A DNA stretch of 64,000 nucleotides from Toxoplasma gondii ME49. Taxonomy: Eukaryota > Apicomplexa > Conoidasida > Eucoccidiorida > Sarcocystidae. The notes under the pieces were generated by a model. That model was not told the origin of the DNA. It saw nothing but the letters and a program-made list of their open reading frames with translations, and did no database searches. Positions within the stretch are counted from its first letter, which is position 1. Each line of letters starts with the position of its first letter. The DNA is taken from assembly GCF_000006565.2 (NCBI RefSeq), contig NC_031479.1:434001-498000 (forward strand), read 5' to 3'. The position numbers were made by a program, and so were the translations under genes. Below are positions 20,216 to 30,422 of the stretch, in pieces.

Positions 20216-22066
20216 TCACAGACCGGCGAGTTCGCACTCCCTGTTGAATTCGAGGATCGGGTTTCTTTCTTCCGAGAACTCGTCTGTCTCCTCGCCCTCG
20301 GCTGCGGTCTGAGCCTCAGCCGCGGCTCCCAGCCCCACTCTCCCGGTATCGGCCTCTCGGCTCTGGGCCTGTTCACCGTCTCGGCGAGACTCCTCGCCGG
20401 CGTTTGCGTCCTTCGATTCCACAGGCGACATGCCTCGTACGCCGCACGAGTCGTATCTGTGGAGCTGCTTTCGCCAGTCTTGGTATTCGCGCTGGAACTG
20501 GGCCTTGCTGCAGCGCTGCTTCGGGTCGGGTGTCGCGGGGTCGCCTTCTCTGCGCTGGTCCTTGGGAACCGCGCGAATGAAGTTCCGGTAGCCTTCAGTC
20601 GCCTTCCCGATCGCGATGTCCTTCATACGGGCACACTCCCTGCGCGCCCACTCTTCTTCGTCGGCCTCGCATCCCGCCTCGACGGCCTTCGCGTTCGGGT
20701 GCGGCAGGAAGGATAGCCCCAGGGCCGCGGGGCCCACGGCGGGTGTCCCGGGGACCTGCGAAGCGAGTGTGGGGAGGAACATGGGCGAGACGAAGCCGGG
20801 GATCTGGAGGAACGGCGCGGAAATAGAGCCCATGTGCTGCAGCAAGAGATTCGCGCCTGCAGGGTGCCCGCCAGAGCCCCGCGAACCCCCGACAGACCGG
20901 CGACCGCCACCGCTCTTTCGCCTGGAGGTGCCAGTCGTCCCGCCAGAGGTCGCTCCCGCGCTTCCCACCACTGCGGAGGCACTGTTGCGGTGGCTGCGAG
21001 AAGTTCCTGGGGCCTGGACGCCTGCTTTCTCCGCACCTTTCAGAGACCCGGGGGCGTCGCTCTGCACGTTTTCCGATCCGCCCGCCAGGCCCTTCTGTCT
21101 GTCTCGGCCCTGCGCATGCAGCAGGTTGGTGTGTAGCGAGCGCTTCTTCTTCGAGGGTGGCTGATGAGATTGGAAAATACCCACGAGCGCACCTTCGCCA
21201 GTCACACTTGCAGCCGGCCCGAGCTTGTCGTCTTCTTCCTCAGCCACACTGTCCCGGCCCAGGGTGGCGGCGCGGCAGCTGCCTCCAGACGCCCGACGGT
21301 TCCGCTTCGCCGGTGTCAAGGCGGGGGCTCGAGGGAGGGGGGCGTCTCGGCGCCAGTTCCCGCATGCGTCGGGGTCGTCAGTTGGAAGCCTCTGGTGGCC
21401 AGACCCACCCTTCGAGCTCGGGCGACCCCCAGAAGCCCCTGACGGCGTAGGGCGGCCGCGGCTGCTGCGCGCCTTCCCTCCCGCCGTGGATGCGAGGGCA
21501 GAGGAGCCTGCAGGCGAGCCATGCTTGTCGCTGTGTCGTCCTGCAGAGCCGGAAGAGGCCAGGCCCGCCGTCGCACAGGAAGCAGAGACGGAACTGCTGC
21601 GGCCGTCGCCGTACTCGCTGTGGGAACACGAAGACCCCAGCAGGCCTTTGAAACCCGGAGTCGTCGTCGGAGTGGAGGATCCGCATCCGCCATTCTTTGC
21701 GCCTCCGCCGGAGTGTCCATCCCAAAATCTTTCGCACACGCCTTCGTCGCAGTCTCCGCTCTCGAGGCCCGCCGCCGCCGAAGACGGGGACGGAACGACG
21801 GCGTCTGCTTCGGCGCCTCCGAGGTTCGCGGCGCTGCGGAAATGAAGGTTCAGGCCTGCACTGCTGTTTTCAAACTCCGCCGCACACGAGGACGGATTGA
21901 GGTACGAGTGCTCCGCCGCTTCGTGCTGCAGAAGAAGCGCCGTAGCTGCCGCAGACCCACCTCCAAGGCCATACGAAGAACTTCCTTTTGGGGTGCTGGG
22001 AATCGCTGACAGCGACTGAGTGTCGCTGCTTATGTCTGCCCAACGAACACCTCCAAGGAAAGTCAT
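20216..22066 (-). CDS. SLBP: Histone RNA hairpin-binding protein (SLBP), single exon
   Basis: SLBP binds the 3' stem-loop of replication-dependent histone mRNAs and controls their processing, export and translation. The RNA-binding domain lies at about residues 476-540 of 616. It contains ARMKDIAIGKATEGYRNFI, VPKDQRREGDPATPDP and QREYQDWRKQLHRYD, which align end to end with the animal domain. The TPNK phospho-motif is TPDP here; the Thr is kept. The 470-residue N-terminus is Ser/Gly-rich with basic patches such as PSKKKRSLH, a likely nuclear signal, and an LQHMGSISAPFLQIPGFVSP segment that may be a binding motif. The C-terminal 76 residues are acidic. The start is the ATG at 22066 (MTFLGGVRWADISSD); the frame extends further upstream but is probably leader. 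It is at least twice the size of the animal protein (about 270 residues). Confidence 0.85.
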   Translation of the reverse strand: MTFLGGVRWADISSDTQSLSAIPSTPKGSSSYGLGGGSAAATALLLQHEAAEHSYLNPSSCAAEFENSSAGLNLHFRSAANLGGAEADAVVPSPSSAAAGLESGDCDEGVCERFWDGHSGGGAKNGGCGSSTPTTTPGFKGLLGSSCSHSEYGDGRSSSVSASCATAGLASSGSAGRHSDKHGSPAGSSALASTAGGKARSSRGRPTPSGASGGRPSSKGGSGHQRLPTDDPDACGNWRRDAPLPRAPALTPAKRNRRASGGSCRAATLGRDSVAEEEDDKLGPAASVTGEGALVGIFQSHQPPSKKKRSLHTNLLHAQGRDRQKGLAGGSENVQSDAPGSLKGAEKAGVQAPGTSRSHRNSASAVVGSAGATSGGTTGTSRRKSGGGRRSVGGSRGSGGHPAGANLLLQHMGSISAPFLQIPGFVSPMFLPTLASQVPGTPAVGPAALGLSFLPHPNAKAVEAGCEADEEEWARRECARMKDIAIGKATEGYRNFIRAVPKDQRREGDPATPDPKQRCSKAQFQREYQDWRKQLHRYDSCGVRGMSPVESKDANAGEESRRDGEQAQSREADTGRVGLGAAAEAQTAAEGEETDEFSEERNPILEFNRECELAGL

Positions 22067-25000
22067 TGTGGTGATACGTGACACAGGGGCAAAGGAGACG
22101 AAATATGCGGAAAGCGAAGAAAAGGGACGAGCCTGCACAATCACAAAACACACAGTATTGATGCAGGGAAACACCGTTTCAGATCGTCAATGAGTTGCTT
22201 ACCTTAACTTGCGGGATCACGGGTGCTACAAAGTATCACACACGAAGTTATGGGGCAATATCTCAAAGTACGGATACCAGACAGATGAAATGTCTGCACC
22301 GGCGCGGACGCGATGGGGTATACACACTTCGTTAGGAGTGGTGCGACATCAGTTTCTGATGCTACAAGTCGTCAAATACAGACACGACATTCAGACATTT
22401 GTGCTTTCCCGTGCTCGATATGAGTGGCGCGCACTGCGTTTCAAACACGGATGGCGGTATCTACATATGCAACAGACAAGCTGACACTGCGAAACAAGAG
22501 GCACTGCCAGCACACACGAAGATCCAGTCGTTTCACGAGCTTAATTCAGACATTCATTATTGTCAGACACCAGCCGGCAGGCCTGCTCGGGGTGAAGGCA
22601 TGCAGACAGCAAACAGATTTTGCGTGAACGTCTTTCGGACCAAATTAATGCTCAGGGCTGTGTGTACAGTCACCGATGCGCAATCACGCTCAACAGCGCA
22701 CACAATTGATTTTCTAGGGCAGAATTGACGGGTTGCACACCTGGTGTCCGGGGAAAAAACAGCACTCACAAACTCAACTCGTACCACGCCTTGACATGAC
22801 AGCCACCACCTGCCTGTGCGCCCACTGTGAAAACGACAACAAAGAAGACTGTTGCACGACACAAAACAACGGATCAATTATTTTTTCAGACAGCTGCCTA
22901 TTTTGCATTGTTTCAACCTTACCTTTGGAAGCAGATCCACCGACCGGCAGGAGGAATGCCCGGAGGAACTGCGGAAAGACAGCCTCGGTGGAATGTGGCG
23001 GAGTGTATGTACAGCTGCTCTGGCGGCAAGAAGACGCCACTGGCATCAGTCACTTCTTCCTTTTTGCAACCTGTGGCGTACCGGCGCCTTTGTCCGGCAT
23101 AGGAAACGTTCTTTTTGAAAAAGCCACCGCAGCTCAACGGCGCCGGTGCAGACGCGCAGCAACAGCCAGAAGATAGAATGCAGGCAAGCTACAGGGAGAC
23201 GGTGCCAGTGAAGTCGACGGAACAGAGAGACAACGAAGACATAAAGGATCCGATCAAATAAGGAAATTGCGGTAACATACGGAGAAACGACCCTCGGTTG
23301 TCGGTTCAAGACGGGAGGCCTCCCCCTGTGTCCGCGAAGTCGCTCTTCTGCTTAGGGCGACACTACGAAAAAATGCCCACCGCCTGTATTCCAAACAATC
23401 AATCACGCTAGTTCATCCGTGCCACGTCGTAGGGCGCTAATGGAGAAAGTAACCGTCTGTGTCGCGATGCGATACACGCGAAACGAAGCGTGACTTTCCT
23501 ATAAAGAAGCCACAGAAGATCGGAGTCGTGCAGCAGCAACAAAACTAGACAAAAATCGTGAAAAAAACGCCGCGAGAACAGAGATCTGGTACGAGACGGC
23601 ACCGAAGACAGACCGGTGTTCCGGCCCCCCGGTTTCGCAATAGCACCGAAGGCAGAAGACGCGTGCAGGCGGGTTCAGCGGCGTCTAGGGTCTCTACCGC
23701 TTGGAGCGTTCTTTATGTATCTGCCGAGCGAGGAACCACTGCGATTCTCGATTCGTGCAATGGTACAAGACAGCGGACTTCGGTGAGGCCAGAAGCGATG
23801 TATCCGGAGCAGGTTGCTACGACGATCGTGGAAGTCAAACGAAAACTCTGCCACGAAAAAGGAAATTGAGGATCACGCGTTCTTCTCTCCCCGTCAGGGA
23901 GCGCTGCTGTGTGGTCTACTGTTCGCAAGAAGGCGTGCGACAAGCTTGCACGCGGGCTCGGAGATCTTCCACAAGGAGGAATGTAAACCCCCAACCCGCT
24001 AACAAGACGACACACTCGAGTGGAAGTCACGTCACAGGACAAACACCTTCCAGTGTAGACACACTCCTGGTAATCTCATACCACCGAAACAGAAAAAACC
24101 CACTGAATTCGTGCGGTAAAGACAGTGTGTTTTTTGCCGGCACTGTCCACCCTCCAGTTTCCCTCCGGTGCCCACATGCATGCTTGGCTACATCTACGCA
24201 ACGCCGAAGACAGCTCCGCTCTTTAGAATACAACGCAACAAAATGCACCTGGGGTTCTGTTCTAGCGCCAAAAAACTGCACCCGGACCCGGTGCGACCCA
24301 CTTAAAAATGAGAATTTCAGCGCCGAATACATGGATTTCCAAATCATTCAGGAAAACGGTGCGGGCAGCGAGGGTTGGTTACCAGCACAGCAACCTACCT
24401 ACACATCCACCGTGGCAGGCGGTGGCACGCACCGCGTCCAAAAGACGTGAAGACAACCACAGGGACGGTCATGTCTCCTTGTGGCAGTTTCTCTGCTACG
24501 TCAATTTTCGTATCTCAACGGTGTTGCACACCTCTGTCTCCGTCCCAACGCTCCACTTCCTGCGCTTACACACGCTGCGTGTATCGGTCGGAGGATGCGC
24601 GCACACTGGTCACATAAAGGGGAAGTCTCGTACTTAAGAAACGCGATAACGATGAGGGGGGAAACGTGGTAGCTTTTTGGAAATCGCTGCAGAGATTTGA
24701 GGTTTCTATACGACGATTCAGTAAGTCGCTGCCTCCGCGGAAACGGCATTTCAGGCGACCGCCAACCACGTCGGGACCACGATACACAGTTTTTGCTGAC
24801 GAAAACTGTTCCTTTCACATTGCAGATGTTGCTAATGGCAACAGAAACTTGGCATTGGCCCTTCTTGCCACAGGTGGCCGCTTCTTGGACCAACACCACC
24901 ACAAGACGACGTTTCCATGTTGCTGTCTTGGCGAACTTGGCGTGTTCGGAGAACCGCCCTGTTTACGCCTTTTGGAAATAATGCATTCAGCTGCGAGTTC

Positions 25001-26035
25001 ATGGCTGTAAACAACTGTTGCCTTGGTCAAAAAGTGAGGTAAAAAACTGTTCTCAAGCTTCTAAGTTGCTCTACTATATCCTGACAGGGAGAAGAGCACG
25101 GAATGCCTTTCTAGCCCCTAGGTTGTTCCAGGCTGTGTGGCCTTCACTTCTGGTCGGGATAAAGGGACTTCGAACTAAACCATATTTCGCTTTGACTTTC
25201 TTCAGAAAAAGCTTACACTCAGGTCACTCTGCTAACACTCGACAACTTACTGGGCTCCACATGCCATCTTGAGTCGCTGTGTGTCGCCGCGAGAGAAGCA
25301 TTTTTCCAGCGTGGCAAGCGGCTCTCTCGTATTCTGTCCAGTTTCTGCTCTTCGCACCGTCCATTTCCAAGTACGGATGTTTTCCCGCGAAGAACAGCCT
25401 TATAATGGGCAGCTGACAGGACGGGAGAGAAGGGGTAACGGAGAAGTGCGAGAGACTGAGAGAGAAGCACGTGCCCTGCATGCGACTGTTCGGAAACCCT
25501 CACAGCCGAATTGTGGTTGCTTCTGTTGCGAAGAAAACTGGATGCTCGCACATATTTCGTAGGATTTCCTAGCTTCCCAGAGCTCCTTGTCTGTTTGTTA
25601 CCCCTCCCGACCTCCCCCACCCACCTAGAACAGCTGATGCATTTCTTCACTTGATTGAAAAGAAGTTTTCCTCGCTATGGGCGTCGTCAAAACGCCTCCA
25701 AACGGCTATTCTGTACACTGAGTTTTGCAAGCCAAGCCCGCGGCAGTGTGAGGCACGAAATGCCATGTTGCGGCCATTTGCGGCCTGCGTCTGGGACTGC
25801 GTTTTCCATGAAAAAAAATGCACGAACTTGTCGCCAGATGAAGCATTTTAGTTGGGTCTACGTCTATTTCTCAGAACTCGCGGCCAACAACGTCGAAGGC
25901 GACGCACGACAGCGTCAGCGCCTCTTACACAGCCTTCGAATGATGCAGAACTATCCCCCACCCACAGGCACCGGACTGGATGCCCTCACAGTGTCCCCCC
26001 ATTTGTGTTCTCTCCATTCGACCTGACATCGCCCT
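22067..26035. other. Four-kilobase stretch with no resolved gene
   Basis: It lies between the SLBP start and the AAGAB stop. Its left end must contain the SLBP leader and promoter and its right end the AAGAB 3' UTR. Several short frames occur on both strands (for example plus-strand 23701-24450, without an ATG), and there are isolated strong minus-strand splice signals. I suspect a multi-small-exon minus-strand gene, of which the PHD-like pair at 22785-23070 is the best fragment. Confidence 0.4.
22785..23070 (-). CDS. Possible exon pair with a PHD-like zinc motif
   Basis: Exon a (23070-22923) follows an acceptor CGCCACAG and ends at a strong donor CAAAG|GTAAGG. It reads CKKEEVTDASGVFLPPEQ and then IHSATFHRGCLSAVPPG and PPAGRWICFQ. 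The end matches the H-x2-C-L...P.G.W.C core of a PHD finger. Exon b (22824-22785) follows GTTTTCACAG in matching phase and supplies one more Cys. The first zinc pair and both gene ends are not found, so this is a weak call. It could be a chance frame. Confidence 0.25.
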
Positions 26036-29000
26036 TTAATCTTCTTCGTCTTCTGAGAGACCCATCACGGTGGCGAGTCTCAGCGCCATTGCCTCCGCCC
26101 GCGCCCTCCGCTCTTCCGGCGGGAGGTTTTCACTTTCCAGTCTGACTGCTCTCAGCTGTTGGATGAGCGCATCCAGTGAGTCCAAGTGCGCGACATTTGC
26201 AGTATCATCTTTTTTGTCTTTCGAGCTTTCGCCTGAAAGGTTTCGTTCCTTCCCCGTACTCGGGTGCTCCTCTCCCACGATTGCACGAACAGCGGCCTTC
26301 TGCCTCCCTGCTGCTGTTGCTTTCCCCCCCCCCCCCGAACTGTCGCTCTCTGACCATTCTTCTGCAAACTGCTTGTTCCCAGAAGCTTTTTTCTCGCGGT
26401 CGCCGTTCTCTCTCTCCAGGCCGTCTTCACTGAACTCGCCTGTCTCCTTCCGCGTCTGGCCTTTCTCGGTTTCGGCTCCTTGAGTCTCCGTCGCCCTCTC
26501 GTCTCTCTCTGTCGCTTCTTTCAGCTCCGAAAAACGCGCCTGCGGGGGGTGCCCAGGCTCTCCACTTTCGCCTGGCGTTTGCGACCGTGAACTGTCGGTC
26601 TGCTTCGCTTCCCTTGCTTGTTTCGGGGGAATCGGAGTCTCTGCGCCGAGGCCCGAGGAACCTGAAGACGACGAAGAGACGGCGGCGCATGCAGATGCAG
26701 GCGAAGGAGCCATTCGAAAGGCAGAGAATCCCGAGATTTCCTCTCGCTTTTCTTCTCGCTTTTTCGGAGGTGCGCGCCGCCGCAAGTTCGGCCACAAGTG
26801 ACAGTGGAGCGCGTCCACGAGGCGAGTCATCGCATCTTGGGAACCCAGCAGGGCAGGGTGAGAGGCCAAATTCGAAGAAGCGCCGGCAGGAGACAGAGCG
26901 ACACCCGGAGAAGACGCCCCGTTGCACGGGCGAGGCCACGGCAGTGAGACGCGCTCGAAAATACAATTGTTTTCGAAAAACAAGATCTCTGAAGGATCAT
27001 CTGCATCCGGCGCCCCTGGACCCGACCTCCTGATCCGAGACGCTTGCTCCAAACACTTGCTCCTCGTTTCACTCTCCACCGGACCGTCCACAGACACAAA
27101 CAGCTTCACAGGTACACGAGAGAGCCACTCGCTGTCTGCAGGTTCTTCTCCGTCTTCCTCGCTGGCTTCCTCGTCTGTCTCCTCGCCCAGAGGCGCATAG
27201 AAGTTGGCGCGCGCACTGGCAGAGGCTGCGCGGTCCTCGAGGTCGGCAGGCGGCGCGCGACGCCCTGAAGCAATCCAGAGAACAAGCGTCGTTGCGCGCA
27301 TCTCACAACTCGAGTCACATTCAGGATCCGCGGAACGATGACTCCCCTGTTGACTCGGTCTGCGTTGTACCACCGTGCGTAAGACTTGCGATGGAAGCGA
27401 GCGGCATGGTGAGACGACAGAGGCGTCTCTGCATGAAGCAGTGGCAAGGCACTAAAGCACTCGCGAAAAAACAGACAACAACCAGTTGCACGAGAAGCAG
27501 ACACGGGCGATCTTGGAGACTTCCTGAAAACCGAGGTGGAGGCTCGTGTGGAGCCTCGCCCCGTCACCGAGATGCACCTCGGGGGCGTTGTTCTCCAAAA
27601 CTCTCAAGCTCGACTCTCTGGGCAGCATCGAACGATGCTCACGATCTTTGAATCTATTTAGCTCACTGAGAACTCGAGACCAGACCAAGGCGCTTAACAG
27701 AAGAGGATACTAGGACGCAGGAGATCGCCGCCGAAGAAAAACGCTTCGCAGAACAAGCAGATGAAAGCCTTCACATGCGCCACAGCACGATGCGCATAAG
27801 CACAGACAAGGAAGTGCCTACACCTGTATACAGACTTCTGCTCATAAAAATGAAAGAAAAAAGGCATCCATCCAAAGTGCGTATGTGTGAGGGTGGCAGC
27901 TGCGGCCGGTGAACGAACGTTGAGTCTGCCTGCGCAGCTCTGTGTTCTTTTTCTACATCTGTGTATGCATGTGAAGAGAAAGAAATCGATTTCTGTCGAG
28001 ACTGAAAACCGCATGCGTCTCGAAAAAGTTACCTTTGCTTTTTTCTGCGCCTGAGGGAGTTGTCAAACGGAAGGGAGGCCGCCGGAGGCACGCAGGCAGC
28101 GGCAGTTCCTCCTCCATGTCGTCTTCTGCAGGATGTTTTTCCACATGAGACCGCGCGTTCGCCTCTCGGGACTCTGAGGGCTCCCGACGCTTCTTCGCGC
28201 GCCTGCCCGCGAGTTCCTCGGCTAGCGGCGCCGCACAGAGAACGAGGAGCGCCTCAGGCGGAGACGCGAGGCCGAAGGACGGCACAAAGAGACCCGGCGA
28301 AGTCGCCTGAAGCGACGCAGACGCAGAGAGGCTCGGAGAGAGCGAAGCAGCAGCGACTGCGTCGGAAGAAGAGAGAGAAGAGGGAGACGAAGGCGAGAGC
28401 GCGGAAGACGAAGCAGTCGAAGGAGTCTGCAGAACCTGGCGAGAAAAAGGCGCGGCGGCAGGCGATTTACACAGCGTGAGGGAAGTCGCACCCGAAGCGT
28501 AGAGTTCCGCGCCGTCGAGAGAAGCGCAGGGAGAAGAAGCAGCCTCGCGGGAGAGATACTGACACACCAGACGAACCGGCGCGTCATAGTACTTTGTCCG
28601 GAGTACCACTCCTTGGGGGAGCGCGGAACGCTGCTCCCTCACGGCGCAGCTGCAGGCGGTCGAAGTTCCTCGTCCTTCGATGGGTGTGCCGAGCCTGTGG
28701 AGGAGGTCGCGGAGGAAAAGATGCGCCGGCGAACCGGAGGAAATTCCATTCGGGTGCTCCGCAGCCTTCCCTGTGCATGCAGACGCCTCGGTTCTCTCTT
28801 CTTCGGGCCGCTGAGCCGCAGCGCTCTCCTGTCCTCGGCTGTCTGCTTGGCTGTCTCCCTTCAGCAACTCCTCAGAGAGCACAAGCAGAAGCAGCACCGG
28901 CGCGCCGTGGAGGCCGGCAGAAGCCTCTCCAAGCAGATCTGCTTCGTCTGCCTTCTCGTCACAGCCCCTGGAAGACGAAGAAGAAGACGCCGAGGTTGAT

Positions 29001-29158
29001 GAAGCGGAACAGGGAGAACATGAGGCACACACAGAGGAGGACAGGGGAAGAGAGAGAGAGGAGAGAGGCGCAGAGCGCTGGAGCGCGTTTTCGCCAGAAG
29101 GCGAGGAGCGGAGAGGAGACATGTCATGTGCGACCTCTGCTGAGGAAGAGCGATCCAT
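26036..29158 (-). CDS. AAGAB: Alpha/gamma-adaptin-binding protein p34 (AAGAB) homologue, two exons
   Basis: AAGAB is a cytosolic chaperone that stabilises gamma and alpha adaptins during AP-1/AP-2 assembly. Exons 29158-28033 and 27264-26036 join in phase 1 (K|G), giving 784 residues versus about 315 in human. Family marks appear in order: LRTKYYDAPVRLVCQY (human has a KYY strand there); a long Ser/Ala-rich insert; PPEALLVLCAAPLAEEL; LFFENNCIFERVSL; and TRLVDALHCHLWPNL, matching the VQAL..N.W end of the GTPase-like domain. After a charged linker comes the diagnostic C-terminus with SLDALIQQLRAVRLES, LPPEERRARAEAMAL and VMGLSEDEED. The start is the ATG at 29158; an acceptor-like sequence just upstream suggests an intron in the 5' UTR. 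It is divergent from the ubiquitin protease. Family confidence rests on the two ends. Confidence 0.75.
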
Positions 29159-30422
29159 GTTTGCAGAGGGGAGAAAGCTGGAAAAGTTGCAGTCGAAGAG
29201 TTCACCTGAGAGAGACACGCGTCCTTTCGAGAAGCCTCTCCGCTGTTAACCGCCCTTGTGTTCGACGGCCCTCTGTCTGCTCTCTACATACGCCACCGTG
29301 GGATGAGAAGGACAGTTGCAGGAGGACAAGAAAGACGAGGAGGACGAGACGGAGGAAGACAGAACAGAGCAAGAAGACAAAGCACAAGAAAGATACGGAG
29401 AACAAGAAAGGAAACCGGGAGACGGGGGCGGTGAGGAGCACAGCGAAGATCGCGCCCGGCGGTGACTGCACTCGGGTGTCTCCGCAAAGAAAGTTCAGCT
29501 GGTGAGTTCTTTTCTCAAAAACTCGAGGAAGACCGTCTGGTCGAACGATTGCAGGCGGAATTTCGCTGAAGAAAAAGAAGTCGAGAGACAAGATACAGGA
29601 GAAACGTCTCAGCTGTCGATCGCGAGCGAAGCGGGTGACTGCTATGTCCTGGCACACACCTTTCTCATTCAGCACAGACGACCTCCTTTCTTTCGAACCT
29701 CGTCTGCAGGCAGATGAGAGAAAATAAAAGAAAAGTTGAGGAACAAGTCTTGAATTGTGGCTTTTCTGGTCCGCGGGAGATGGTCCTCACCTCAGGACAC
29801 CCTTGTCTTCGTTTTTCCAGGTCGGGAAACGCGCTCTTTGCGTTTGTCAAGGTCATACGTCGTCTTTGTTTTTTCTGGTGGATGCTGCATCTTTTTCTCT
29901 GTGGGTCCTTTCTTCAAATATCGTCGCTTCGGAATCTTCGGAGCTCCTCCGGTTCTTCTTTTCTCCACCGCAGGACTCCCCAAAGCAGGCGCTTGTCGTG
30001 ATTGGTGTGGCGGGCTTCCGGGAGTTGTCTTGCAAGACCGCCTTTCTTCTCCTCTTCTTTGTTTCTTATCTCGTTTCTTCGCTAATTTTACTCGGTGTTT
30101 TTCCCTCTCCTCGATCGCTTTTCCTCTGTCTTGCTCTCCACCTTCTATATCTTTTTTTATTTCCTCTGTCTCGTTTTCTCGCGTCTCCTTTGTCTGCCCT
30201 TGCTCTCTCGCCTGTCTCCTCTCCTCCTCCGCCTCTTCTCTCTCTTCTTCTTTTTTACTTTCTCCAGCGCTTCTTCCCCCCTGCTCTTTTCACCGTTTGT
30301 TCCACAGTTTCCTCCCTTCTGCACTGCCTTCTCTCTCCGCGCCTTCTTGCTCTCCCCTCGTTTTTTCCTCTCTTCTCCGTCCTCTCTCTGTGTGTCTCCT
30401 TTCTTGTCTTGTTTCTTTCAAG
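29159..30422. promoter_or_regulatory. Divergent spacer between AAGAB and the ubiquitin protease
   Basis: The two starts are 1,264 bp apart. The right 400 bp is almost pure pyrimidine on the plus strand and ends TTTCTTTCAAG just before the ATG, consistent with a long CT-rich leader and possibly a 3' splice site in the 5' UTR. A left acceptor for AAGAB (CTCTCTCAG, near 29209) suggests a leader intron on that side too. The open frames through the CT tract are composition artefacts. Confidence 0.5.

Noticed and set aside
23701..24450. Plus-strand open frame of about 249 codons
   Set aside because: It lacks an ATG at its start, has irregular composition, matches no family and has no splice support. 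Left as unresolved sequence.
29755..30422. Open frames through the CT-rich tract upstream of the USP
   Set aside because: Pyrimidine-only sequence has few stop codons. The real start is the ATG at 30423, which leads into the phase-matched exon chain.
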